This document shows positions 34,708 to 45,300 of a stretch of DNA of 64,000 nt, in pieces. Under the pieces are notes generated by a model. That model had not been told where the DNA came from. It was given only the letters and a program-made list of their open reading frames with translations, and ran no database searches. Source of the DNA: Acidobacteriota bacterium. GTDB taxonomy: Bacteria; Acidobacteriota; Terriglobia; Bryobacterales; Bryobacteraceae. The DNA is taken from positions 1-64,000 of the forward strand of contig SYLY01000020.1 of NCBI GenBank assembly GCA_005808475.1, given 5' to 3'. Both the position numbers and the translations under genes were made by a program. How positions within the stretch are numbered: position 1 is the first letter of the stretch; each line of letters begins with the position of its first letter.

Positions 34708-35877
34708 ATGAGTCTGAGGACTTGTATCGGGCGAGAGCCCTCCGGCGCGGCGATTTCGGTGGAGTTCGGCGAACGCATCGAGTCGGTGTCGGCTTGGACC
34801 GGCGAGGCGCCGGCTCAGTGGCTGTCGCCCGGCTGGGTCGACATTCAGGTCAACGGGTATGCCGGCGCGGACTACTGCTCGCCGCACACCACTCTCGAAG
34901 ATGCCACGCACTCGGTCGAGGTGCTTTGGTCGACGGGCGTCACGCGCTTCTTTCCCACCGTGATCACCGGGTCACGGGAGGGACTGGCCGGCGCGATCGC
35001 CAACCTGGCGAAGCTGAAAGCGGCAATGCCGCTGCACGGCAAGTCGATGGTGGGATTCCACATCGAGGGTCCGCACATTTCACCGGTGGAAGGGCCCCGA
35101 GGGGCGCATCCGGAATCCGCTGTCCGTCCGCCCGACATCGACGAATTGAAGAGTTGGATCGACTTGTCGCACGGTCAGATCAAGCTGGTTACGGTCGCGC
35201 CGGAGTGGCCGGGCGCGGCGAGCTACATCGAATTCGCGGCGAGCCGGGGGATCGTGATCGCGATCGGTCACACCATGGCGGACTCGGCGCAAATTGCCGC
35301 CGCCGTTTCGGCTGGCGCGACAATGTCCACTCACCTCGGCAACGGAGCGCACGCGACGATTCGCCGGCATCCGAACTACATTTGGGATCAGTTGGCGGAC
35401 GACCGGCTGGCCGCGAGCTTCATCGCCGACGGGATTCATCTCCCGGCGGCGTTTCTCAAGGTTGCGTTGCGCGCCAAGGGGGTCGAGCGGTCGGTAATGA
35501 CGACGGACGCGGTGATGCCCGCCGGTTGCCGGCCCGGCCGATACCGTCTGGGTGAGGTGGATGTCGAACTGCATGACGACGACCGGGTAACGTTGGTCGG
35601 CAAGGACAAGCTGGCCGGCTCCTCCCTGCGGATGGATCGGGGGGTAGAAAATCTGATGCGCCTGGGCGAGGTGAGCTTCGGCCAGGCGATCGCCATGTCC
35701 AGCCGAAACCCGGCCCGGTGCGGTAGGATCGAGGGCCGCTGCCAGGGACTCGCTCCCGGCGAGCTTGGGGATCTGCTGGAACTCGACTTCGACGCGGCGG
35801 CGATATCGGTTCGTGTGCGTAGTGTCTACCTCGAGGGTGAAAACGTCTATCGCGCGGACCGGGCGGACTCGAACTAA
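34708..35877 (+). CDS. nagA: N-acetylglucosamine-6-phosphate deacetylase-like protein
   Basis: A 389-residue amidohydrolase. SPGWVDIQVNGYAGADY is the NagA-type opening block. Metal/substrate motifs follow: FHIEGPHISPVEGPRGAH, IAIGHTMADSAQI, STHLGNGAHATIRRHPN, FIADGIHLP and TTDAVMPAGC (catalytic Asp). The enzyme would deacetylate GlcNAc-6-phosphate to glucosamine-6-phosphate. The HLGNGAH block differs from the HLFNAM of E. coli NagA, so substrate or metal use may vary. The N-terminal part before residue 40 is short. No nagB or nagK is next door. Confidence 0.82.
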   Translation: MSLRTCIGREPSGAAISVEFGERIESVSAWTGEAPAQWLSPGWVDIQVNGYAGADYCSPHTTLEDATHSVEVLWSTGVTRFFPTVITGSREGLAGAIANLAKLKAAMPLHGKSMVGFHIEGPHISPVEGPRGAHPESAVRPPDIDELKSWIDLSHGQIKLVTVAPEWPGAASYIEFAASRGIVIAIGHTMADSAQIAAAVSAGATMSTHLGNGAHATIRRHPNYIWDQLADDRLAASFIADGIHLPAAFLKVALRAKGVERSVMTTDAVMPAGCRPGRYRLGEVDVELHDDDRVTLVGKDKLAGSSLRMDRGVENLMRLGEVSFGQAIAMSSRNPARCGRIEGRCQGLAPGELGDLLELDFDAAAISVRVRSVYLEGENVYRADRADSN

Positions 35878-35944
35878 TACCGCAAACGGTGAGGGGGGAT
35901 TGACGGCCACTTGGAGCCGCCGTATTCTGGAGTCGGTATTGATC

Positions 35945-36190
35945 ATGGAGACCCGCACCGGCCGGCTCTTCGATCTCGGCGTGGATGGTTTGGGTTTCAT
36001 CGCCGAAGACCCCGGTGGTCTCACCTGGGCTTTCCGTTACGGTTCCGAGGGTTCGCGCTTGGCGGACAACAGGGAGGAGTTTCACCGGCTGGAAGGTGAA
36101 ATCGTCGACTTTGGCGTTCAGGGTGGCAGCGTCGCCTCCGTCGTTCTCACGGCTCCGCGCGAAGCGCAAGCCCGAGGTGCGGCGGTGTGA
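35945..36190 (+). CDS. small cold-shock-domain-like protein
   Basis: An 81-residue protein. The block TGRLFDLGVDGLGFIAEDPG followed by LTWAFRYGSEGS and LEGEIVDFGVQGGSVASVVL follows the layout of CspA-type OB folds. RNP1 would be DGLGFI in place of KGFGFI, and RNP2 would be TWAFRY in place of VFVHF. Several nucleic-acid-facing aromatics are changed. The ATG is the only good start in the protein-like part, and no Shine-Dalgarno is visible. The family call rests on pattern, not on a search. Confidence 0.5.
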   Translation: METRTGRLFDLGVDGLGFIAEDPGGLTWAFRYGSEGSRLADNREEFHRLEGEIVDFGVQGGSVASVVLTAPREAQARGAAV

Positions 36191-36237
36191 CCGGATCCCC
36201 TTGTTCGCGGCCCCTTTCCCTGTCCGGCGTGACCGGT

Positions 36238-36243
36238 TATCAT
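36238..36243 (+). promoter_or_regulatory. -10-like TATCAT, 7 nt before the DUF1549 gene start
   Basis: TATCAT is followed by 7 nt and the ATG at 36251. It favours 36251 (MRLVKFWLPLL) over the ATG at 36242, which overlaps the hexamer. No Shine-Dalgarno is present. Confidence 0.4.
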
Positions 36244-36250
36244 GATAGCG

Positions 36251-38077
36251 ATGAGGCTTGTGAAGTTCTGGCTGCCGCTATTGACTTCGTTGGCGGCCGT
36301 CCGCGCCGCCGATCCCAATTGTCCCCGTTATCCGGCCGCCGCGCGGACCGAAACGGAGGACAGCCTACAACTCGATCGCGACTTCCAGGCGTTGCGCCGC
36401 AAAGGCGCATCGAGGGCGGCGGCGTCGAACCGGCCCGCGTCCAACAATTTCATCGATCAGGTGCTGTTCCAAAAGATGGCCGCCGATGGCGTGGCGGCCG
36501 CGCCCAGAACCACCGACGCCGAATTTCTGCGGCGCATCTACCTCGATCTGTCGGGCCGCATTCCCACACCGGAACAGGCGGAGGCGTTCCTCAACGACCC
36601 TGATTCGAACAAACGCGCCGTGCTCGTCGAGCAACTGCTGGCGGCCCCGTCCTACGCCGACCAGCTCACGCTGTTTTACGCCAACAAGTTCAAGGTCACC
36701 CGCGCCCACGAGAGCGTGTCGAGCCCCGGCCGCGACGTCTTCCACAAGTTCCTGCGCGACGCAATCGCCTCCGACCGCCCCTACGACGAGTTCGCCCGCG
36801 AGTTGCTGAGCGCGAAAGGCGAAGTCGACTCCTCGCCGGGTACGCAGTTTTTTGCGCGGTGGATGGACGTGAACGGGCCGATCCAGGATTCCTGGGACGA
36901 CATCACCGACAAGATCTCCACGATCTTCCTCGGTTACAAGACGGAATGCGTCTCGTGCCACAACGGACGGGCGCACTTGGAGAAGATCAACCTGCACCTA
37001 TCGCGGCGAACGCGGAAGGAGTTTTGGGAGCAGTCCGCGTTTTTGTCGCGCATGTTCTACGTTCGATGGAGCGACGATCCGATCGGGTTCCGTCCGCGCA
37101 TCATTCTGGTCGATCGCGACTATGGAACCTATTCGGGGGCGGTACCCGCGACCAATCCCGGCAACCGGCCCGCGCGTGAGGGCGCGGTGGTCACGCCGAA
37201 GTACTTCGGCACCGGCGTAGCTCCGCCGACTGGCGAGTGGCGCCGGGAGTTGGCCAACGCGATCGTGTCGGACCGCCAGTTCGCACGCGCCGCCGTCAAT
37301 CATATTTGGGACTACTTTTTCGGCTTCGGCATCGTGGATCCCCCCGACGCCTGGGACATGGACCGCGTGGATCCGGCGAGCCCTCCGCCGGGCGATTGGC
37401 CGCTCCAGAACTCGCACCCCGAACTGCTCGACCAGTTGGCGCGTTCCTTCGTGTCTGACAATTACAAGCTGAAATCGCTGATCCGGCAAATCGTGTCGAG
37501 CGACGCCTATCAACTTTCGAGCCGCTACGACGGGCAGTGGAAGCCCGGCTTCACCCGCTATTTCGCGCGCTATCAAGCTCGCCGCCTGAGCGCCGAACAG
37601 TTGTACGATTCGACGATCACCGCGACGCGCACCGAACAGCCGATGGTGATCGGATCCTCGGGCCGCGTGGCTGTTTACGCGAATCAACTGCCCGACCCCA
37701 CCGAACCGATCAGCGATTTCCGCGTCGTGGACTTCATGAACCAGCTCGGCCGCGGCAACTGGATGACGATCGACCGCTCCACCGAGCCGACCCTGCTGGG
37801 GTTGCTCTATCAAATGAACGACAGCCAGATCGTGAACCGCTCGCTCGGTCTGGCGAACTCGAACGTGCCCGCGACCAACCGCGTCCATCAGGTGGACGCC
37901 AAGGCCACCACCGACGAAGACGCGATCAGCGCCATCTACCTGGCTACGCTCACCCGCCATCCCACCGATCGCGAGACGACGCTGATTCTGTCGCGCCGGA
38001 GCGGCCCTCGATACCAGTGGTTGAGCGACGTCCAGTGGGCGCTGCTCAACAAGCTCGACTTCACGTTCAACTACTGA
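36251..38077 (+). CDS. DUF1549/DUF1553 protein with a c-type haem motif
   Basis: About 608 residues with a signal peptide (MRLVKFWLPLLTSLAAVRA). Residues about 70-290 are DUF1549-like (FLRRIYLDLSGRIPTPEQAE, YDEFARELLSAKGEVDSSPG). Near residue 233 a CVSCHNG motif could bind c-type haem. From about 330 the DUF1553 part follows (WRRELANAIVSDRQFARAAV, QIVSSDAYQLSSRY, RRLSAEQLYDSTI). The pair DUF1549/1553 plus DUF1501 is common in Planctomycetes and Acidobacteriota, with no settled role. An ATG at 36242 is the alternative start. The DUF1501 gene follows after 15 nt. Confidence 0.88.
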   Translation: MRLVKFWLPLLTSLAAVRAADPNCPRYPAAARTETEDSLQLDRDFQALRRKGASRAAASNRPASNNFIDQVLFQKMAADGVAAAPRTTDAEFLRRIYLDLSGRIPTPEQAEAFLNDPDSNKRAVLVEQLLAAPSYADQLTLFYANKFKVTRAHESVSSPGRDVFHKFLRDAIASDRPYDEFARELLSAKGEVDSSPGTQFFARWMDVNGPIQDSWDDITDKISTIFLGYKTECVSCHNGRAHLEKINLHLSRRTRKEFWEQSAFLSRMFYVRWSDDPIGFRPRIILVDRDYGTYSGAVPATNPGNRPAREGAVVTPKYFGTGVAPPTGEWRRELANAIVSDRQFARAAVNHIWDYFFGFGIVDPPDAWDMDRVDPASPPPGDWPLQNSHPELLDQLARSFVSDNYKLKSLIRQIVSSDAYQLSSRYDGQWKPGFTRYFARYQARRLSAEQLYDSTITATRTEQPMVIGSSGRVAVYANQLPDPTEPISDFRVVDFMNQLGRGNWMTIDRSTEPTLLGLLYQMNDSQIVNRSLGLANSNVPATNRVHQVDAKATTDEDAISAIYLATLTRHPTDRETTLILSRRSGPRYQWLSDVQWALLNKLDFTFNY

Positions 38078-38092
38078 GGGGACTTTGACGTC

Positions 38093-39442
38093 ATGAGATA
38101 TCGACCCAACTGCCCGGGACACGCCCCCTTCACCAGACGGCACTTTCTCTTCGGCGCCGCCGCCTCCGGACTCGCGCTGAGACCCCACGCCGATGCCGAA
38201 ATCACCGGCCGGGCGGCGAACCCGCGAGGCACGGCGCGAGCTTGTATTTTCATCAACCTCAACGGCGGGCCCAGCCACCTCGATACGTTCGATCCCAAGG
38301 ACGGCCCCTGGAATCCGGCCGAGATCGACATGGTGCAACACCCGGGCGGGCTGGTAATGTCGCGCCGCCTTTTCCCCAAGCTGTCCACGCTGACACGCGA
38401 CCTGCTGGTGCTGCGATCCTGCGCCAGTTGGGAAGCCGCGCACGAACGGGGGCAGTTCTACATTCAATCCGCGCATTCGCTGAATCCGGCGTTAGCCGCC
38501 GAGATGCCCCACATCGGCGCGGTGATCGGATACGAAAAGGGCGCCTCCAAGGTCATGCCTCCGTTCCTGGCCTTCAACCAGACGGCGCTGCAGGGGGCGA
38601 CCTTCCTCGGCGGACCCTACATGCCGATGATGCCGCCCGCCACCCGCACGGGCATCGCGACGCTCACGCACAATTTCTTCGGCACGGCGAGCCAGAGCCA
38701 GACCCGGTTCGAGGAACGCTTCCGCCTGCTGCGCGATCTGGACGAGCCGCTTCGCGAGAACCCGCCCAACGAAGTCGTCGGAGCCTACGCCGGTTATTAC
38801 TCGCGCGCCAAGTCCATGATGTACAACGACCCGGTGGACGCGATCTTCAAGTTCAGCGCCGACGACGAGGGGCGCTACGGAGCGACTGCGATCGGGCGCG
38901 CGCTGATTGTGGCGCGTAACTCGATCCGCGCCGCCAACGGTGTCGTATTCGTGAGCGCGACGCAAAGCGGCTGGGACACGCACGACCGCCAGTTCGACCG
39001 CGGCGCAGCCACCAATAACTATGTACTTTCGAACGACCTCGACCGGGCGGTGGGCAATCTGGTGGACGATCTCCGCTCGTCGGGCAACCTCGACAGCACC
39101 CTGATCGTGATGATGGGCGAGTTCGGGCGGACGCCCGGAGTGCTGAACTCGCGCGCCGGCCGCGATCACTACCGGCAGGTGATGAGCGTCGCCATGATCG
39201 GCGGCGGCGTGCGGGGCGGCCGGGCGATCGGGGAGACCAGTGCGAACGGCGGTGAGATCGTCAGTCCGCGGTGGAGCCAGGACCGGCCCATCTATCCAGA
39301 GGACATTGCGGCCACGATCTACTCCGCGCTCGGCATCGACTGGACGAAGGGCATCAACGATACTCCCTCCGGGCGGCGGTACTACTATGTCAACGGCGCC
39401 TCCGAGGGCCGGTACCAGCCAGTGGAGGAAGTGTTCGGATGA
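38093..39442 (+). CDS. DUF1501 protein, Tat-exported
   Basis: A 449-residue protein with a twin-arginine signal (FTRRHFLFGAAASGLAL). The DUF1501 blocks are clear: CIFINLNGGPSHLDTFDPKD, LLVLRSCASWEAAHERGQ, SATQSGWDTHDRQFDRG, VMMGEFGRTPGVLNSRAGRD and SVAMIGGGVRGGRAIG. The fold is alkaline-phosphatase-like, but the activity is not established. GAGGGGAC lies upstream of the ATG at Shine-Dalgarno distance. The stop overlaps the next gene by 4 nt (ATGA). It is the usual partner of the DUF1549/1553 gene just upstream. Confidence 0.92.
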   Translation: MRYRPNCPGHAPFTRRHFLFGAAASGLALRPHADAEITGRAANPRGTARACIFINLNGGPSHLDTFDPKDGPWNPAEIDMVQHPGGLVMSRRLFPKLSTLTRDLLVLRSCASWEAAHERGQFYIQSAHSLNPALAAEMPHIGAVIGYEKGASKVMPPFLAFNQTALQGATFLGGPYMPMMPPATRTGIATLTHNFFGTASQSQTRFEERFRLLRDLDEPLRENPPNEVVGAYAGYYSRAKSMMYNDPVDAIFKFSADDEGRYGATAIGRALIVARNSIRAANGVVFVSATQSGWDTHDRQFDRGAATNNYVLSNDLDRAVGNLVDDLRSSGNLDSTLIVMMGEFGRTPGVLNSRAGRDHYRQVMSVAMIGGGVRGGRAIGETSANGGEIVSPRWSQDRPIYPEDIAATIYSALGIDWTKGINDTPSGRRYYYVNGASEGRYQPVEEVFG

Positions 39443-42219
39443 GATTGGCCATCGCGCTCGCGTTGGCGGCTCCCGCCTTTTCGCAAACGGCCGCGATCGT
39501 CCACATTCTCTCCGACGAACTCCAGGTCCCGGTTGGCCGCACGCTGAAGGTGCGGGCCGTGGTGCGCGACGCGGCGGGCAAGGAACTGCCCGCGGCGCAG
39601 GTGGCATGGTCGGTGAACCGGCCCAACGACGCGACAATCGCGGCCGACGGCACGGTTGTCGCAAGGGGACTGGCGACGATCCGTGTGACGGCGCGGTCGG
39701 GCACCGCTTCCGGCGAGGCGGCGATCCAGACGATCCCGACGCGCGTCGAGGTCACCCCGGACCGCGCGGACATGGAGGTCGGGACGCAGTATCAGTTCCG
39801 CGCGACCGCTTACGACGCCAACGGCGGCGCGATTCCAGGGATCACCTGGACCTGGTCGGTGACCAACCGCCGCCAAGGGGGATCGTCGCTCGCGGCGGTG
39901 GACCAGACCGGCATGGTACGCACCACCGGGGAAGGCGGCATCTGGGTTTGGGCGACGTACAACTACAACGAGTCGTTCCCCGGGTTGCAGCGGCAATGGG
40001 TGGCCTATTCGCCCGTGGAAGTCTCGACGGCCAAGAAGTACGAGATGCGGCGGTTGTTCTCGACGGCGCGCAGCGTGCGGCCGGCCTGGAACCTCCGGGC
40101 CAAGCCAACCATGCTTTGGTCCACCGACGATGGCTCGCTGCTGTTCAACGCGTCGCTCGGTGGGCTGGCGAACGCGCTTCTGGCCTGGAAAGAGGGCCGC
40201 TGGAAGGTAGTGAGCGCCGGTGGCGCGCCCAGATTCGGGCGTGCGTCGAAGACGCTCGAGTTTCGCACTCACACCGTGACTCGAGACGGCCGGATTCTGA
40301 CCTACGAGGACACCAATATCAACGGCGCCGAACTGAACCGGGGCACGGTGAACGGCGTTGACCACTTCCTGAGCCAGACGGTTCCGCTGGCCGGGACCGA
40401 GAACTCCAATAGCCTGTCGATCACGCGCAATTCGATGACGTCCACCGGTTGGGTCGCCTTGCGCGGGAGCTTCCGGTTCGAGAACACAACCACCAATCTG
40501 GTGGGCCTGTTTCGCGGCGGACTGACGCGGATCAACGAGACCCTGGTGCACACGGGCGAGCGCCTGGACGAGGCCCCGGGGACCTTCACCGTCGACACCG
40601 ATTACGGTGTGTCCGCCGATGGCACGGCCGTGTACTCGGTCACCGCGGGATCGCGGCGCGTTTTCTACAAACACCCCCCCGCCGCGACGCGCCAGAAGCT
40701 GATCGCGGTGGGTGATCCTCTACTGGGCGGCATTGTGCGGCGATTCCTCGGGGGGCAAGGCAACTCACCCTCGTTCTGGCAGGACGAGGACGGGACTACC
40801 GTTCTAGCCGTCGAGCTCGAGGATCTGACGCAGCACATGGTGGCGTTTTCGCCTGGCGGCTCGATCCGCGCGTTGCGGGTGAACTCGCAGTCGGGCGTGC
40901 TGTACATGCACCCTGGGCAAGGGATTCTGATCTACGCCAACCCTTACAACAATCAGGGGAACGGCGCCTGGCTCTGGCGGGGCGATACTGTTGTCCCGGT
41001 CCTGTTGTTGTCGCGGCGGCTGTTCGATCAGGCGATTCAGGCGCTTGAAAGCGGCGCGATCGACAAGGATGGCAACATCACGCTGATCCTGCGCGGCGAC
41101 GTGAACCCGATGATGGTGGCGCGAATGGGTCCGGATCCGTACGTTCTGTTCGCGGCTGGCGAGGAGATCCCGGTGGAACTGCCGGTCAACCTATTCACGC
41201 TCGTGAGCGGTGCGCGGGTGGGTCCGCCGCATTTCCAGGCGGGTGGCAACAACGGCAGCATCGCCGAGTTGTCTGGCGGTCAGATCGTTCCGAGGCTGCC
41301 GATCGGCGAGCGGCTGTTCGGAAACACGATGTGGTTCGGCGGCTCGCACGGGACGTCGACCTACAACATGCGGAAGGCGCCCAACGGCGACATTTTCTTC
41401 ACCAACGGCTCGGGCATCGGAAAGATCTCTCCTGGCGGCGAACCGGTGCTGCATCTCCGGTTTCCGATCGCGGTGGAGGGCGGCGTCAACGTCAATACTC
41501 CCGGCCAGATCGATGTCAACGCGCAAGGCGCGATCGTGTTCCAGTCGAGCACGTCGGCCGGCGACAATCGCATTCTGGTCTGGCACAACGGGCAGGCGAG
41601 GCAACTGCTGATCTTGTCGGCGACGGCGAGCACCGCTTCGACGATCGACAACCGGATCGCGCAGAGCATGGACTCGGTGACGATCGACGACACGGGCCGG
41701 GTGATGGCGCAGTTGCGATTTCGCAATGTCGCCGTTCCGGTGTTGTGCGTGTGGGAGGACGGACAGTGGCGGACGGCCGCGATGCCCAATGAAACCAGGG
41801 TGGGCGCCCATCTGATCGCCGGGCTCAACAACACGCCTCGGGCGGCCGGCAACCGTCTGTTGGCTGGCCTGACCAACACGGCCGGCGCGGCATTGATCGG
41901 CGAATGGCGCGACGGGTGGCAGATTGCCGTCGACACGACGACCGTGATGCCGAACGGCCAGGTCGCCAACTCGGTCTCGAATCTCGACGGCAACACGCGC
42001 GGCGACTACGTATTCCAGTTCGCCAACAATCAGAACACGCTCGTGGTGCGCCGGGGCAACGCGCTCTACCAGGTCCACAACTTCTACCGCCCGACCACCG
42101 AAGGCGATTACCTGATTCGAATCAATCACTTCGATTTCCGGGACGACGGCACGGTCTACATTCTGGCGGTGACCGCGCAGGACGACGTAGTTCTCTACGA
42201 AGCCCGTCCGCTCTTCTGA
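39439..42219 (+). CDS. large secreted protein with Ig-like (Big_2-type) repeats and propeller-like C-terminal part
   Basis: A 926-residue protein with signal peptide MRLAIALALAAPAFSQ. Residues about 25-100 (LKVRAVVRDAAGKELPAAQV, then ATIAADGTVVARGLATIRVT) and 105-190 (YQFRATAYDANGGAIPGITW) look like two bacterial Ig-like Big_2 domains. The remainder is a long run of beta strands with repeated FR-GG and NGDI segments and no clear family. The ATG overlaps the DUF1501 stop by 4 nt. The frame continues upstream inside the DUF1501 gene, but the signal peptide decides the start. A surface or adhesion role is possible. Confidence 0.78.
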   Translation: MRLAIALALAAPAFSQTAAIVHILSDELQVPVGRTLKVRAVVRDAAGKELPAAQVAWSVNRPNDATIAADGTVVARGLATIRVTARSGTASGEAAIQTIPTRVEVTPDRADMEVGTQYQFRATAYDANGGAIPGITWTWSVTNRRQGGSSLAAVDQTGMVRTTGEGGIWVWATYNYNESFPGLQRQWVAYSPVEVSTAKKYEMRRLFSTARSVRPAWNLRAKPTMLWSTDDGSLLFNASLGGLANALLAWKEGRWKVVSAGGAPRFGRASKTLEFRTHTVTRDGRILTYEDTNINGAELNRGTVNGVDHFLSQTVPLAGTENSNSLSITRNSMTSTGWVALRGSFRFENTTTNLVGLFRGGLTRINETLVHTGERLDEAPGTFTVDTDYGVSADGTAVYSVTAGSRRVFYKHPPAATRQKLIAVGDPLLGGIVRRFLGGQGNSPSFWQDEDGTTVLAVELEDLTQHMVAFSPGGSIRALRVNSQSGVLYMHPGQGILIYANPYNNQGNGAWLWRGDTVVPVLLLSRRLFDQAIQALESGAIDKDGNITLILRGDVNPMMVARMGPDPYVLFAAGEEIPVELPVNLFTLVSGARVGPPHFQAGGNNGSIAELSGGQIVPRLPIGERLFGNTMWFGGSHGTSTYNMRKAPNGDIFFTNGSGIGKISPGGEPVLHLRFPIAVEGGVNVNTPGQIDVNAQGAIVFQSSTSAGDNRILVWHNGQARQLLILSATASTASTIDNRIAQSMDSVTIDDTGRVMAQLRFRNVAVPVLCVWEDGQWRTAAMPNETRVGAHLIAGLNNTPRAAGNRLLAGLTNTAGAALIGEWRDGWQIAVDTTTVMPNGQVANSVSNLDGNTRGDYVFQFANNQNTLVVRRGNALYQVHNFYRPTTEGDYLIRINHFDFRDDGTVYILAVTAQDDVVLYEARPLF

Positions 42220-42326
42220 GAGTAAGTAAATCGAGCCGGTCTCCCTAGAGGATTTCCCTGATCGCAACCGAACGGCCTCTCCGGTAGTTTTGTACTAGCC
42301 GTAGTCCACTGCGGCGGAGGACCGTT

Positions 42327-45300
42327 TTGATTCGTCGTATCGCATTGTTGCCGCTTGCCGCCGTTTCCTGCGTATTGGCGCAGGACGATGGAGACGCCGC
42401 GAGCAAGGTGAGCTCCGCGGTGAGGCGCCTGGCCGCTTCGGCCCCTACTGTTCCGGTGTTCGTGATCGGAACCCAGCAGCCCCAGGACGACGTCGCCGAA
42501 CGCTGGAACGCCGCGTTGGGACGGCAGGTGGAGGCCGAGGAGCGGGCCTATGGCCAGCTCGCCGGTCAAACCTTCGTCGTCGAGGCTGCTCTCGAACGCG
42601 CGCGGGAGCGCCGGGACCGGGCGGTGACCGCGCTCCGCTCGGAGATCGCCCGGAACGTGGCCTCCGAAGTGGCGCCGCAGCAGGGACGCATCGAAGCGTT
42701 GCTGGCGCGCGTGGGCGCGTCGCGCATTCAGGCCTATACCGCGCTGAACATGATCGCCGCCGAAGTGCCCTCGTCCGCGATCGAACTTCTGGCCGCCGAT
42801 GGGGACGTCGGCCGAATCGTATCGAATCAGCGGCGCAAGCTGCATCTGGACATCAGCACGCAGGCGATGCACGCCACCGGCCTGTGGCTGCAGGGGGTGA
42901 ACGGGAAGGGCGAAGCGGTTGGAATCCTCGACTCCGGGGTTCGTGCAAATCACGAGATGTTCCAGGGTAAAGAAGTGATAAACAAGCCGTTTGTCAATGC
43001 GGCCCTGAGCTTGCTCGACCGGTTCGACGCACGCGTCTGTCTCGACGAGAAGCCCGAAACGGGTGAAGACAAAGTGGGACATGGGACGCACGTGGCCGGA
43101 ATCGTGGCGTCGGGCGGCACGCGCCGCTACCCGACGGTCAAGGGCGTCGGTTCGGGCGTCGGGCAGATCTACAACCTCAAGATCGGCATCAAGTTGAACG
43201 AGGAGTTGTGTGAACCTTCCGTGATCATCCTCGATCAGGATTGGATGGCGGCGCTCGAGTGGGCCGTGACGTCGACTCCGGTGCGGATCTTCAACATGAG
43301 TTTCGGCGGCGACCGGTCCGACGACGAGGACGCGGACGTGCTGGTGGACCAGATCGCCGATGCCTATGGAGCGATCCTGGTGATCTCGGCGGGCAATTCA
43401 GGTCCAGGCGCGGGGACCGTGGGAAGTCCCGGCAACGCGTTCAACATCCTCTCGGTGGCGAGCCGCGACGACCGCCGCACGGTGGATCCGGCCGACGACA
43501 TCATCGCGGATTATTCCAGCCGTGGTCCGACCGATACGGGGCGTTTCAAGCCCGACATCGCCGCGCCGGGCACCAGGATCACTTCGGCGGACGCGCTCAC
43601 CGGGGGCATTGTCGACCTGTCCGGCACCAGCATGGCCGCCCCTCACGTGGCGGGCGCGGCGGCGTTGCTCTGCCAGGCAGGAGTCCGCGACAACATCGGG
43701 TTGAAGGCGCTGCTGATCAACTCGGCCGACCACAAGGGCTGGAAAGCCGATCGCGGCTGGGGTTTCGCCAACCTGGCGCGCGCGGTGGAAATGAAGGACC
43801 TGATCATGCGGTCGGAACTCACGCCGGGCCGGCCCGGCGCCGCCACGCGCTACTGGCGCGCCCGGTTGGATAAGCCATTCCAGGCAACGATGGTGTGGAA
43901 CCGCCATGTCACCCAGCAGGGTGCGCGCCGGTTCGGCTCCCTGCGCGAACTCGACATGTACCTGCACGACCGCGCGACCGGGGCCGTGGTGGCGAAGTCG
44001 GACTCGTGGAATCAGAACGTGGAGCAGCTTTCGACAGAGTACCGGGGCGAGGTGGTGTTGCGGGTGCGTCCGGCAACCCCGGCTTTCGCGGCCGCCGGCA
44101 AGCCGGAGAAGTTCGCGATCGCCGCCACCCAGCTCGGCTTCGAGCCGCTGCGCGGACCGGCGCTGACCGTCGCCTGCCAGCAGGCGAATGGAGCGAGCGC
44201 GCTCGGCGAGTTCGAGGTTTCGTGCACGGCGCGAAACGACGGAGACCTGCCGGTGAAAGGGGTGGGCGGATACTTGGTTGTGCCGGTGGGATTCCGCTCG
44301 TCGGGGACCAACGATTTCGGCGAACTGGCGGCTGGCGGACAAGCGATGCGCCGCTTCAAGGTCTATCCGGGTCCTGAGGCCAAGGAGTTTTTCGGTTTTC
44401 AGGCGAATCTGACGGGCGCCTCCTTCGGTGAGATGCTCGAGGCGGTGAGTCAACCGTTGCGGGTCGAGGTCGGCGGCGCGGCGATGCCGTCGTTGACGGC
44501 GGCTCCGGCCGAGATCGCGTTCCAGTATCGTGTGGGCGGACCGGCCCCCGAGCCGAAGCAACTGGTCATCGGCTCGACCGGCGGGTCCATCGGCATCGTG
44601 GCGGTGATCGGCGCAGGTTCGTGGCTGACGACCGATTCCGGACTACGCGGCGTCACACCGGCGCGGATTCTGCTGGCCGCCAAGCCCGCGGGTTTGCCGC
44701 CGGGTCTGTATCGCGGCCGGGTGACGGTGGCCGCTTCGTCGGCCGCGACGCCGGTGTTCACGGTCGAGGTCACGCTAACGGTTTCCGACTCCGACGCCAC
44801 CGTCGCCGACTTGCGCACGAGCAAGCAGGCGCCGGCCGGATGCTCGCCGCCGGCTTGGAACAGCTACTTCTCCTGGCGCGACGAAAGGATCTGGTTCTGG
44901 TACTCGCTGGCGTCGCTGTCTCCGGAGGACCGGGTCCGTGTCGACTGGCTCGCTCCGAACGGATCCACCCATGCTTCGACGGCGGTTGAGCCGGCGGGGA
45001 CCGGTTCCGCCTGCCGCTCGGCTTCGCTCGAGTTGGCGGGGCGTCCGGCGGCCGCGCTGTACGGTCTGTGGCACGCCCGAGTCGTGGTGAACGACAGGGA
45101 GCTCTCGAAGCTCGGTTTCTTCGTGTCCCGGGTGACGGTCGAATCGTGGACATTGAACAACGCCGACCCGGTGGCGGCCTCCTGCCCCGAGCCGTCGGCG
45201 CCGGCGACCAGTTTCACTTTCTCCGATCCGCGCGTGACGGCCTGGCTTCGCGTACCCGACGCGGCCCAGGGCGACCGCTACGAAGTAACCTGGTTCGATC

